This document shows, one piece after another, positions 14,769-21,664 of a stretch of 23,481 bases of DNA. This stretch comes from CAZPGL01 sp964586175 (lineage in GTDB: Bacteria > Actinomycetota > Acidimicrobiia > Acidimicrobiales > MedAcidi-G1), in assembly GCA_964586175.1 (NCBI GenBank), contig CAZPGL010000032.1, forward strand, positions 1-23,481. The letters are read 5' to 3'. Position 1 is the stretch's first letter. Every line of letters begins with the position of its first letter. The position numbers and the translations under genes are program-made. Under the pieces are notes generated by a model. The model made no database searches. It was not told where the DNA came from and worked only from the letters and a program-made list of their open reading frames with translations.

Positions 14769-15482
14769 TCAGCGATCGACGACCACGAACCGGACCCTCT
14801 TGAACCCCTTGCCCTTCGACTCGGTCTTGACCACCTCGATGCGGCCCACCTGACCGGTCGATGACACGTGGGTGCCGCCGTCGGCCTGACGGTCGAGGCC
14901 GACGATGTCGACGACCCGGATCTCAGCCACCGACTCGGGGACCAGGTTCACCTTGGTCCGGATGAGGTCCCGGTCGAGCACGGCGTCACCGCGGGCGATG
15001 AACGACACCTCGATCGGCCGGTCGGCGGCGATCTCGGCGTTGCACCGCTCCTCGATGTCAGCTGCGAACCCGGCGGGCAGTTGGTCGATCTCGAAGTCCA
15101 TGCGGCCGGCCAGGGCGTCCATGTTCCCGCCGGTGACGACCCGCCGCCAGTCCCGCCACATGACCCCGCACAGGATGTGCATGGCGGTGTGGGTGCGCAT
15201 CATGTGCCGGCGTCGCTCGTCGTCGACGTTTCCGGTGACGACGGTGCCGGCCGTCGGTACGGGCCCGGCCAGGGTGTGCCACAGCCGACCGCCGACGGTG
15301 GCCGTGTCGAGCACGGACGCTGCACCGTCTTTCCACACCAGGTGGCCGGTGTCGTGGGGCTGCCCGCCGCTGGTGGCGTAGAAGGCGGTGCGGTCCAGTT
15401 CGACGCGGTCGGCGTCGACGTCGACCACCACGGCGTCGAACGACCGCAGGTCGGCGTCCCGGAGGTACAGCTTCTCAGTCAT
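14769..15482 (-). CDS. AlaX-like alanyl-tRNA editing protein
   Basis: Predicted 237-residue stand-alone relative of the alanyl-tRNA synthetase editing domain, which hydrolyses Ser- or Gly-mischarged tRNA(Ala). FYATSGGQPHDTG at 34-46 corresponds to the FYAESGGQ motif; the zinc ligands His98 and His102 lie in RTHTAMH. The last motif reads ADGGTHVSSTG at 200-210: His205 is kept, but the position usually Cys (CGGTH) is Asp201. A Lys-rich KTESKGKGFKRV segment near the end resembles the synthetase domain. It starts 10 bases after the stop of the upstream hypothetical gene and has no ribosome site, so it is probably coupled to it. Deacylase function is inferred from family. Confidence 0.85.
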   Translation of the reverse strand: MTEKLYLRDADLRSFDAVVVDVDADRVELDRTAFYATSGGQPHDTGHLVWKDGAASVLDTATVGGRLWHTLAGPVPTAGTVVTGNVDDERRRHMMRTHTAMHILCGVMWRDWRRVVTGGNMDALAGRMDFEIDQLPAGFAADIEERCNAEIAADRPIEVSFIARGDAVLDRDLIRTKVNLVPESVAEIRVVDIVGLDRQADGGTHVSSTGQVGRIEVVKTESKGKGFKRVRFVVVDR

Positions 15483-15492
15483 CGGTGAGCGG

Positions 15493-15966
15493 TCAGCCGT
15501 CCAGGTCGTTGATCTGGACCCGTAGCTCGTTGCCGACGACCCGCCACGTCAGCTGGTCGAGGCCGGCACCGTCGGCGGGGAACGTGTTGGTCGCATCGCA
15601 CGAGTCGACGAACACCCGGTCGTCGGGCTCCCACTGGATGAGGCAGTCGGCGCTGCGGTCGGGGACCCGGGCGAAGAACGCCGACCAGCCCACGGTCGGG
15701 TCGCCGCCGGCGTGGGTGATCCAGATCGGGCGGTCCCGTCCCACCAGGTCGGGGAACGGCACGGGGCCGTTGTCGGCGATCTCGTCGGCCAGGTCGGCGG
15801 CGTCGATCCCCCGGAAGTCGCTGTCGCCCAACTTCACGTCGATCTGGTCTGAGGAGCCGGCCAGCCACAACATGAGGGCCAGCACCCCGGCCGTCGAGAC
15901 CAGCCCGAGCACGCCGATGACGACGGCCCGTCCGGTCTGGATGTTCACGCCGCGGGCGACGGGCAT
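15493..15966 (-). CDS. Membrane-anchored protein with a Rieske-like C-terminal fold, cluster ligands absent
   Basis: Predicted 157-residue protein of unknown function. Residues about 13-36 form one membrane span, with most of the protein outside. The C-terminal part reads ADCLIQWEPDDRVFVDSCDA at 106-125, then FPADGAGLDQLTWRV and NELRVQI. The order (Cys, Trp, Phe, Cys, Phe, Gly, then two strands) resembles Rieske iron-sulfur domains, but no His sits at either ligand position, so a 2Fe-2S cluster is not expected; Cys108 and Cys123 could form a disulfide. The Rieske comparison is inference. The ATG at 15966 has AGGAG 7 bases upstream (minus strand 15978-15974). It appears to be in one operon with the AlaX gene and is divergent from sucC. 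Confidence 0.6.
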   Translation of the reverse strand: MPVARGVNIQTGRAVVIGVLGLVSTAGVLALMLWLAGSSDQIDVKLGDSDFRGIDAADLADEIADNGPVPFPDLVGRDRPIWITHAGGDPTVGWSAFFARVPDRSADCLIQWEPDDRVFVDSCDATNTFPADGAGLDQLTWRVVGNELRVQINDLDG

Positions 15967-16034
15967 GGTGTGACTCCTGTCTCGTTGGCCGCCGATCGGC
16001 CCACGCGGTGGGGTCAGCCCGGGAGCGGCCCGCC

Positions 16035-16040
16035 TAGTAT
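16035..16040 (+). promoter_or_regulatory. Possible -10 box of sucCD
   Basis: TAGTAT lies in the 126-base divergent gap between the hypothetical gene (15966) and sucC (16093). A start about 7 bases downstream gives a leader of about 45 bases containing the AGGAGG ribosome site. No clear -35 element. Confidence 0.4.
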
Positions 16041-16077
16041 CGCCGAGGCCCCGCCGGGCCGCACCCGCCGATGCACC

Positions 16078-16083
16078 AGGAGG
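16078..16083 (+). promoter_or_regulatory. Shine-Dalgarno AGGAGG of sucC
   Basis: A perfect AGGAGG, 9 bases before the GTG at 16093, selects that start over in-frame starts up to 15970. Confidence 0.65.
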
Positions 16084-16092
16084 CCATTCGCG

Positions 16093-17262
16093 GTGGATCT
16101 GTTCGAGTACCAGGGCAAGCGGTTCTTCGCCGAGTACGGCATGCCCGTCTCGCCGGGTGAGATCGCCTTCACCGTGGACGAGGCGGTGGCGGCCGCCGAG
16201 CGGCTCGGCACCCCGGTGATGGTCAAGGCCCAGGTTCACACCGGCGGGCGGGGCAAGGCCGGTGGGGTCAAGTTCGCCGCCACCGTCGACGACGTGCGTG
16301 AACACGCCGGCAACATCCTCGGCCTCGACATCAAGGGCCATGTCGTCGGCCGGGTCTGGATCGAGAAGGCCTCGGACATCGCTGAGGAGTACTACGCCAG
16401 CTTCACCCTCGACCGTTCGGCCAAGATGCACCTCGGCATGCTCTCGGCCGAGGGGGGTGTGGAGATCGAGACGGTCGCCGAGGAGAACCCCGACGCCATC
16501 GCCAAGATCTGGGTTGATCCGGTCGACGGGCTCGACGAGGCCACGGCCCGAGACTGGGTGGCTGCCGCCGCCCTGCCCGACGCCGCCGTCGAAGGCGCGG
16601 TCGCCATCGTCCAGCAGCTCTACACCGCCTACGTCGACGGCGATGCCGATCTCGTCGAGATCAACCCGCTGATCCTCACCCCGGAGGGCCAGGTGCACGT
16701 GCTTGACGCCAAGGTCACCCTGGACGGCAACTCGGTGTTCCGCCACGAGTCGTACGCCGCCTTCGACGAGACCCAGACCCGTGACGAACGCGAGACGGCG
16801 GCCCACGCCAAGGGCCTGCAGTACGTCGGCCTCGACGGCACGGTCGGTGTCATCGCCAACGGCGCCGGGCTGGCCATGTCGACGGTCGATGTCGTCAACC
16901 AGGTCGGCGGCAGCCCGGCCAACTTCCTCGACATCGGCGGTGGCGCCAACGCCGACGTCATGGCCGGGGCCCTCGAGGTCATCAACAACGACCCGGCGGT
17001 GCGGTCCATCTTCATCAACATCTTCGGCGGCATCACCCGGGGCGAGGAGGTGGCCAATGGAATCATCGAGGCGCTTCAGCGGGTCACCATCGATGCGCCG
17101 ATCGTGATTCGCCTCGACGGCACCAACGCCGACGAGGGCCGGGCCATCCTCGAACCCCACCTGTCCGACGCCCTCCAGATGGCCCCCACGATGCTCGATG
17201 CCGCCCGGACCGCGGTGGCCCTGGCCGAACGCACGGGTGACGAACCGGCGGGCGACGCATGA
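16093..17262 (+). CDS. sucC: Succinyl-CoA synthetase beta subunit (ADP-forming)
   Basis: Predicted 389-residue beta subunit of the TCA-cycle enzyme that converts succinyl-CoA to succinate with substrate-level phosphorylation. The N-terminal ATP-grasp domain starts DLFEYQGKRFFAEYG and contains VMVKAQVHTGGRGKAGGV; LVEINPLILT and VLDAKVTLD carry metal-binding residues; the C-terminal CoA-ligase-like domain has GVIANGAGLAMSTVD, DIGGGANAD and NIFGGITR. Length is normal. The GTG start is set by AGGAGG and the conserved N-terminus. It overlaps sucD by ATGA. The long minus-strand frame across this gene is a codon-bias shadow. Confidence 0.97.
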   Translation: MDLFEYQGKRFFAEYGMPVSPGEIAFTVDEAVAAAERLGTPVMVKAQVHTGGRGKAGGVKFAATVDDVREHAGNILGLDIKGHVVGRVWIEKASDIAEEYYASFTLDRSAKMHLGMLSAEGGVEIETVAEENPDAIAKIWVDPVDGLDEATARDWVAAAALPDAAVEGAVAIVQQLYTAYVDGDADLVEINPLILTPEGQVHVLDAKVTLDGNSVFRHESYAAFDETQTRDERETAAHAKGLQYVGLDGTVGVIANGAGLAMSTVDVVNQVGGSPANFLDIGGGANADVMAGALEVINNDPAVRSIFINIFGGITRGEEVANGIIEALQRVTIDAPIVIRLDGTNADEGRAILEPHLSDALQMAPTMLDAARTAVALAERTGDEPAGDA

Positions 17263-18152
17263 GCATCTTCGTCGACGAGCACACCAAGGTCGTCTACCAG
17301 GGGTTGACCGGCAGCCAGGGTCGCTACTACGGCCTACTCAACCGGGACTACGGCACCCAGGTGGTGGCCGGCACGAACCCCCGCAAGGCGGGCACCGACG
17401 TCGACGGTGTCCCGATCTTCGCCGACGTGGCCGAGGCGGTCGCCACCACCGGAGCCACCGCGTCCTGCATCTTCATCCCGGCCCCCGGGGTCCGCGACGC
17501 CGTGCTCGAGGCCGCCGAAGGCGGGGTCGAGTTCATCGTCGCCATCACCGAAGGCGTGCCGGCCCACGACGAGGCGGAGTTCTACAACCGGCTGCGGCGC
17601 GACCACCCGGACGTGCAGCTGCTCGGCCCGAACTGCCCCGGCATCATCTCGCCCGGGCGCTGCAACATCGGCATCACCGCCGGCCACATCGCGTTGCCGG
17701 GCGGACCGGTCGGCATCGTCAGCCGTTCCGGCACCCTCACCTATCAGGCTCTCTACGAGCTCAAGGAGAAGGGCATCGGCTGCACGACCTGCGTCGGCAT
17801 CGGCGGCGATCCGGTGCCGGGCACGTCGTTCATCGACTGCCTGCGGGCCTTCGAAGCCGACCCCGAGACCAGGGCCGTCATGATGATCGGCGAGATCGGT
17901 GGATCGGCCGAGGAGGAGGCCGCCGAGTTCATCGCCGACCACATGACCAAACCGGTCAGCAGTTACGTCGCCGGGGTGACTGCACCGCCCGGCAAGAAGA
18001 TGGGCCACGCCGGCGCCATCGTGTCCGGAGGCAAGGGCACGGCCTCGGCCAAGATGGACGCCCTGCGGGCCGCCGGTGTGCACGTCGGCCTGAACCCCAC
18101 CGAAGCCGGCGAGCTGATGGCCGACATCGTCGCCGGTCTGGACGCAGGCTGA
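17259..18152 (+). CDS. sucD: Succinyl-CoA synthetase alpha subunit
   Basis: Predicted 297-residue alpha subunit, partner of SucC. The N-terminal CoA-binding Rossmann domain includes VVYQGLTGSQGRYY and VVAGTNPRKAG; QLLGPNCPGIISPGRCNIGI follows. The active-site histidine that carries the phosphate is His250 in KMGHAGAIVSGGKGTA. Length is typical. The start overlaps the sucC stop, which favours balanced production of the two subunits. The gene is followed by a 41-base gap holding the purN -10 box. Confidence 0.97.
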   Translation: MSIFVDEHTKVVYQGLTGSQGRYYGLLNRDYGTQVVAGTNPRKAGTDVDGVPIFADVAEAVATTGATASCIFIPAPGVRDAVLEAAEGGVEFIVAITEGVPAHDEAEFYNRLRRDHPDVQLLGPNCPGIISPGRCNIGITAGHIALPGGPVGIVSRSGTLTYQALYELKEKGIGCTTCVGIGGDPVPGTSFIDCLRAFEADPETRAVMMIGEIGGSAEEEAAEFIADHMTKPVSSYVAGVTAPPGKKMGHAGAIVSGGKGTASAKMDALRAAGVHVGLNPTEAGELMADIVAGLDAG

Positions 18153-18180
18153 GCCCGGACCGCCTGATCCGCCCCACTGC

Positions 18181-18186
18181 TACGGT
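18181..18186 (+). promoter_or_regulatory. Leaderless-type -10 box of purNH
   Basis: TACGGT, 7 bases, then the purN ATG at 18194. There is no ribosome site, as expected for a leaderless message. Confidence 0.55.
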
Positions 18187-18193
18187 CGCCACC

Positions 18194-18775
18194 ATGCGGC
18201 TCGCGGTGCTGGTGTCGGGGACAGGATCCATTCTGGACGCCATGGTCGACGCCGGGCTGCCGGTGTCCCTGGTACTGGCCGACCGGGACTGTCCGGCGAT
18301 CCAGCGGGCCACCGGACACGGCCTGGATACCCGGATGATCCAACGGGATTCGTTCGGCGGCGACTTCGACCGGGTGGCGTACAGCCGCCGGGTGGTCGCC
18401 GCTCTGGACGACTCGGGCATCGACCTGGTCGCCATGGCCGGGTTCGGCACCATCCTCGAACAGCCGGTGTACGACCGGTTCGCGGGTCGCATTCTCAACA
18501 CCCACCCGGCGCTGCTGCCGTCGTTCCCGGGATGGCACGCCGTCGACGACGCCCTGGCCCATGGTGTCGCCGTCACCGGCTGCACGGTGCACGTGGCGAC
18601 CCTCGAGGTCGACGCCGGGCCGATCCTGGCCCAGGAGGCTGTGCCGGTGCTGCCCGACGACGACGTGGCCAGCCTCCACGAACGCATCAAGGGTGTCGAA
18701 CGGCGCCTCTACATCGACACCATCCGCGGCCTGCTGGACGGGGCGGCCGACGAACCGGGAGGTTCCACCCCATGA
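18194..18775 (+). CDS. purN: Phosphoribosylglycinamide formyltransferase
   Basis: Predicted 193-residue GAR transformylase, which uses 10-formyl-THF to formylate GAR in purine synthesis. The catalytic triad is visible as Asn102 and His104 in NTHPALLPSFPG and Asp140 in VDAGPIL. MAGFGTIL and GCTVHVATLEVDAGPIL are family blocks. The N-terminal phosphate-binding loop reads SGTGSIL: Gly11 and Ser12 are kept but position 13, Asn in E. coli, is Ile. The start is fixed by the TACGGT box and by the conserved MRLAVLVSG N-terminus. It overlaps purH by ATGA, giving the purN-purH operon seen in other Actinobacteria. Confidence 0.92.
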   Translation: MRLAVLVSGTGSILDAMVDAGLPVSLVLADRDCPAIQRATGHGLDTRMIQRDSFGGDFDRVAYSRRVVAALDDSGIDLVAMAGFGTILEQPVYDRFAGRILNTHPALLPSFPGWHAVDDALAHGVAVTGCTVHVATLEVDAGPILAQEAVPVLPDDDVASLHERIKGVERRLYIDTIRGLLDGAADEPGGSTP

Positions 18776-20301
18776 CCAGCCACCGTGCCCTGCTCTCCGT
18801 CTACGACAAGACGGGCATCGTCGACCTGGGCCGGGGCCTCGTCGACCTCGGCTGGGAGATCGTTTCCAGTGGCGGCACGGCGGGTGCTCTGGCCGACGCC
18901 GGTGTGGCCGTCACCGAGGTGGCCGAGATCACCCAGGCCCCCGAGATGCTGGGCGGCCGGGTCAAGACCCTGCATCCGGTCATCCACGGCGGCATCCTCG
19001 CCGACCGCTCCAACCCGGCCCACCTCGCCGACCTTGAGGGACGGGGCATCGCGCCGATCGACCTGGTGGTCGGCAACCTGTATCCATTCACCTCGGACCC
19101 CGGTATCGAGCTGATCGACATCGGTGGTCCCACGATGGTGAGGGCCGCGGCCAAGAACCACGCCCACGTCGGCATCGTGGTCGATCCGGCCGACTACGAC
19201 GGGGTGCTGGCCGAGCTGCGGGCCGATGGCGGGCTTTCGACGGCGACCCGCCACCGGCTGGCCCGGGCGGCCTTCGCCCACACCGCGGCCTACGACGCGG
19301 CCATCGTCGCCTGGTTCGATGACGGTGCCGACGGGTCAGACGAGGTCGGGGCCGCCGGGCCGCTACCCGACTCGCTCCACCTGGCCCTCGACCGGGTCCA
19401 GGAACTGCGGTACGGCGAGAACCCCCATCAGGTGGGGGCCCGCTACCGGGAGGTCGGTCGCCGGGGCTGGTGGGACGACGCCACGGTGCACGGTGGCAAG
19501 GCCATGTCGTACCTCAACCTGTTCGACACCGAGGCGGCGTGGCGGCTGGTGCACACCCTGGGCGACGAGCCCACCGCGGTGGTCATCAAGCACGCCAACC
19601 CGTGTGGGGCCGCGGTCGGACCCGACATCGCTTCGGCGTACGTCGCCGCTCATGAATGCGACCCGGTGTCGGCATTCGGTGGCATCGTCGCCGTGAACCG
19701 GCCGGTGACCCTGGCCATGGCCGAACCGCTGGTCGAGGTGTTCACCGAGGTCGTGGTGGCCCCGTCGTTCGAGCCCGACGCCCTGGCGGCCCTACAGGCC
19801 AAGCCGAATTTGCGCATTCTGGAGGCGCCGACGCCTTTGTGGCCCGAGCTCGAGGTGCGCAGCATCGACGCCGGCCTGCTCGTCCAGACGACCGACACCG
19901 TCACCGTCGACCGGGCGGCTTGGACCGTCGCCACTGAGCGGGCACCAACCGACGCCGAATGGGCCGATTTGGAGTTCGCCTGGCGGGTGGCGGCCCGGGT
20001 GTCGTCCAACACCATCGTGCTCGTCAAGGACCGTCGGGCCGTCGGTATCGGCGCTGGCCAGCAGAACCGCCGGGACGCCGGACGGATCGCCGCCGACAAG
20101 GCCGCCGGCCGAGCTGCAGGCGGGGCCTGTGCCAGCGACGCCTTCTTCCCGTTCCGGGACGGGCTGGACGCCGCGGCCGAGGCCGGGGCGACGGCGGTCA
20201 TCCAGCCTGGCGGGTCGATGCGGGACGACGAGGTGATCGCCGCCGCCGACGAGGCAGGCATGGCGATGGTGTTCACCGGCGAACGCCACTTCAAGCACTG
20301 A
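18772..20301 (+). CDS. purH: Bifunctional AICAR formyltransferase / IMP cyclohydrolase
   Basis: Predicted 509-residue enzyme for the last two steps of IMP synthesis. The N-terminal cyclohydrolase (MGS-like) domain has SVYDKTGIVDLGRGL, GRVKTLHPVIHGGIL and IDIGGPTMVRAAAKNH. The formyltransferase domain has LRYGENPHQ, the catalytic Lys-His of IKHANPCG, DPVSAFGGIVAVN, SNTIVLVKD and a normal C-terminus QPGGSMRDDEVI...GERHFKH. GGGAGG lies about 10 bases before the ATG, which also overlaps the purN stop. Length is slightly below the usual 515-530. A GCCGGC inverted pair (20312-20317 and 20331-20336) follows and may help termination, without a T-run. Confidence 0.97.
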   Translation: MTSHRALLSVYDKTGIVDLGRGLVDLGWEIVSSGGTAGALADAGVAVTEVAEITQAPEMLGGRVKTLHPVIHGGILADRSNPAHLADLEGRGIAPIDLVVGNLYPFTSDPGIELIDIGGPTMVRAAAKNHAHVGIVVDPADYDGVLAELRADGGLSTATRHRLARAAFAHTAAYDAAIVAWFDDGADGSDEVGAAGPLPDSLHLALDRVQELRYGENPHQVGARYREVGRRGWWDDATVHGGKAMSYLNLFDTEAAWRLVHTLGDEPTAVVIKHANPCGAAVGPDIASAYVAAHECDPVSAFGGIVAVNRPVTLAMAEPLVEVFTEVVVAPSFEPDALAALQAKPNLRILEAPTPLWPELEVRSIDAGLLVQTTDTVTVDRAAWTVATERAPTDAEWADLEFAWRVAARVSSNTIVLVKDRRAVGIGAGQQNRRDAGRIAADKAAGRAAGGACASDAFFPFRDGLDAAAEAGATAVIQPGGSMRDDEVIAAADEAGMAMVFTGERHFKH

Positions 20302-20348
20302 GTCGACCGGGGCCGGCCATGGCGATTCCTGCCGGCTGGAGGGACCGG

Positions 20349-20354
20349 TAGGGT
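20349..20354 (+). promoter_or_regulatory. Leaderless-type -10 box of folD
   Basis: TAGGGT, 8 bases, then the folD ATG at 20363. Confidence 0.5.
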
Positions 20355-20362
20355 GCCACCCC

Positions 20363-21220
20363 ATGTCCGCACAACTGCTCGCAGGAGGGCCGGTCGCCGA
20401 GGCCGTGCTCGATGACGTCCGCACCAGGGTCGACGCTCTCAAGGCCGGCGGGGTCACTCCCGGTCTGGGAACCATCCTCGTCGGTGACGACGGGGCCAGC
20501 GCCGGCTACGTCCGCAAGAAGCACGAGACGTGCAACACGGTCGGCATCGAGTCCCACCACATCCAGGTGCCGGCCGATGCCGCTCCGTCGGCCCTCGACG
20601 ATGCCGTCCGCTCCTTCAACGAGGACCCGGCGGTGCACGCCTACATCATCCAGCACCCGGTGGCCGACGGCTTCGACTTCAACGCCGCCCTGTCGGCGAT
20701 GGACCCGGCCAAGGACGCAGACGGGCTCCACCCCACCAACCTCGGCAAGCTGGTGCTCCAGGAGGACGGCCCGGTGCCGTGCACCCCGGCTGGCATCCAG
20801 GCCATGTTCGTCCACTACGACGTCGACATCTCGGGGCGTCACGTGGTGGTCATCGGCCGGGGCCCCACCCTGGGCCGTCCTCTGTCGCTGCTGCTCACCA
20901 CCAAGGCCCCGGGGGCCAACGCCGCGGTGACCGTGGTGCACTCGGCGGTGCCCGACCTGGCCGACCTGACCCGGGAGGCCGACATCGTGGTCGCGGCGCT
21001 CGGCGTCCCCGGCTTCGTCACCCCTGACATGGTCAAGCCCGGTGCGGTCGTCGTGAGCGGCGGCATCAGCTGGGAGGGCAAGAAGCTGCTGGCCGACGTC
21101 GACGAGTCGGTCGGCGAGGTGGCGTCCTGGATCACCCCGCGCCTGGGCGGCGTGGGCCCCACCACGGTGGCCATGCTGCTGCGCAACACCGTCGAGGCTG
21201 CGGAACGGGCCGACGGCTGA
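20363..21220 (+). CDS. folD: Methylenetetrahydrofolate dehydrogenase / methenyl-THF cyclohydrolase
   Basis: Predicted 285-residue FolD, interconverting 5,10-methylene- and 10-formyl-THF and so supplying the cofactor for PurN and PurH just upstream. Tyr49 and catalytic Lys53 lie in GYVRKKHE; Asp120 lies in DADGLHP. The signatures are divergent from the textbook forms: QHPVADG where QLPLP is usual, GRGPTLGRP where GRSxxVGxP is usual, and PRLGGVGPTTVAML where PVPGGVGPMT is usual. All catalytic positions I can place are retained, so activity is expected. The gene has its own leaderless-type promoter rather than overlapping purH. Confidence 0.93.
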   Translation: MSAQLLAGGPVAEAVLDDVRTRVDALKAGGVTPGLGTILVGDDGASAGYVRKKHETCNTVGIESHHIQVPADAAPSALDDAVRSFNEDPAVHAYIIQHPVADGFDFNAALSAMDPAKDADGLHPTNLGKLVLQEDGPVPCTPAGIQAMFVHYDVDISGRHVVVIGRGPTLGRPLSLLLTTKAPGANAAVTVVHSAVPDLADLTREADIVVAALGVPGFVTPDMVKPGAVVVSGGISWEGKKLLADVDESVGEVASWITPRLGGVGPTTVAMLLRNTVEAAERADG

Positions 21221-21268
21221 GCCGGGACCGGCCGGGCTTCCCGCTGGTCAGGAAGTCGTGCCGGGTGG

Positions 21269-21287
21269 GTTCCCAACAGTTGGGAAC
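21269..21287. promoter_or_regulatory. Perfect 19-bp palindrome downstream of folD
   Basis: GTTCCCAACAGTTGGGAAC consists of two exact 9-base arms around one central A. It lies 48 bases after the folD stop and 73 bases before the metF remnant. It is AT-richer than its surroundings. It is not followed by a T-run, so an operator-like binding site is as plausible as a terminator. Function is not known. Confidence 0.5.
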
Positions 21288-21360
21288 GGTGTGAACCTCG
21301 GGTGACGATTGGTCCCGAGGCGTCGGGGCCGGCGGGTCGGTCCACCTTCGGTCGATCGCC

Positions 21361-21627
21361 ATGTCCCGCATCCCGGATCTGCTGGCCGCTGGCCCCACCG
21401 TGTCGTTGGAGTACTTCCCGCCGGTTCTCGGCCCGGCCCGCCTCGGGGCACTGCGTGCCGTGGTCCGCCTGGCCGGGCGTCGACCCGATTTCGTGTCGGT
21501 GACCGAGGGTGCCGGGGGCAGCGACCGGGGGCGAACCCGGCAGATAGTCGTCGACGTCGACGTCGACGTCGCCGTCGATGGCGTGCTCGAGGCCCTCGGC
21601 GACGGCGGGCTGGAGCGGGTGACCTGA
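21361..21627 (+). pseudogene. 5' remnant of methylenetetrahydrofolate reductase gene (metF-like)
   Basis: An 88-codon ORF whose residues 14-59 read as the start of MetF: VSLEYFPP (MetF FEFFPP, with the conserved catalytic Glu as Glu17), RRPDFVSVTEGAGGSDRGRT (MetF KPxFVSVTYGAGGSxRxRT). MetF proteins are about 280-300 residues, so most of the barrel is missing. After residue 60 the frame enters a GTCGAC repeat; the last stretch DGVLEALGDGGLERV weakly resembles the later MetF segment before ALRGD, which would fit an internal deletion. A TTCGGT lies 8 bases before the ATG, one base off the leaderless box. Position right after folD fits one-carbon metabolism. A short functional protein cannot be excluded. 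Confidence 0.6.
21550..21567 (+). repeat. Three tandem GTCGAC units
   Basis: Three exact GTCGAC hexamers are followed by GTCGCC and GTCGAT, encoding Val-Asp repeats at the point where MetF similarity ends. The repeat is a plausible slippage or rearrangement site. Confidence 0.6.
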
Positions 21628-21651
21628 CCCGAACGCGCCGGGAGCCCTCGG

Positions 21652-21657
21652 TAGACT
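21652..21657 (+). promoter_or_regulatory. Leaderless-type -10 box of the CapA-like gene
   Basis: TAGACT, 7 bases, then GTG at 21665. It supports the GTG start; there is no ribosome site. Confidence 0.5.
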
Positions 21658-21664
21658 TTCTTCC

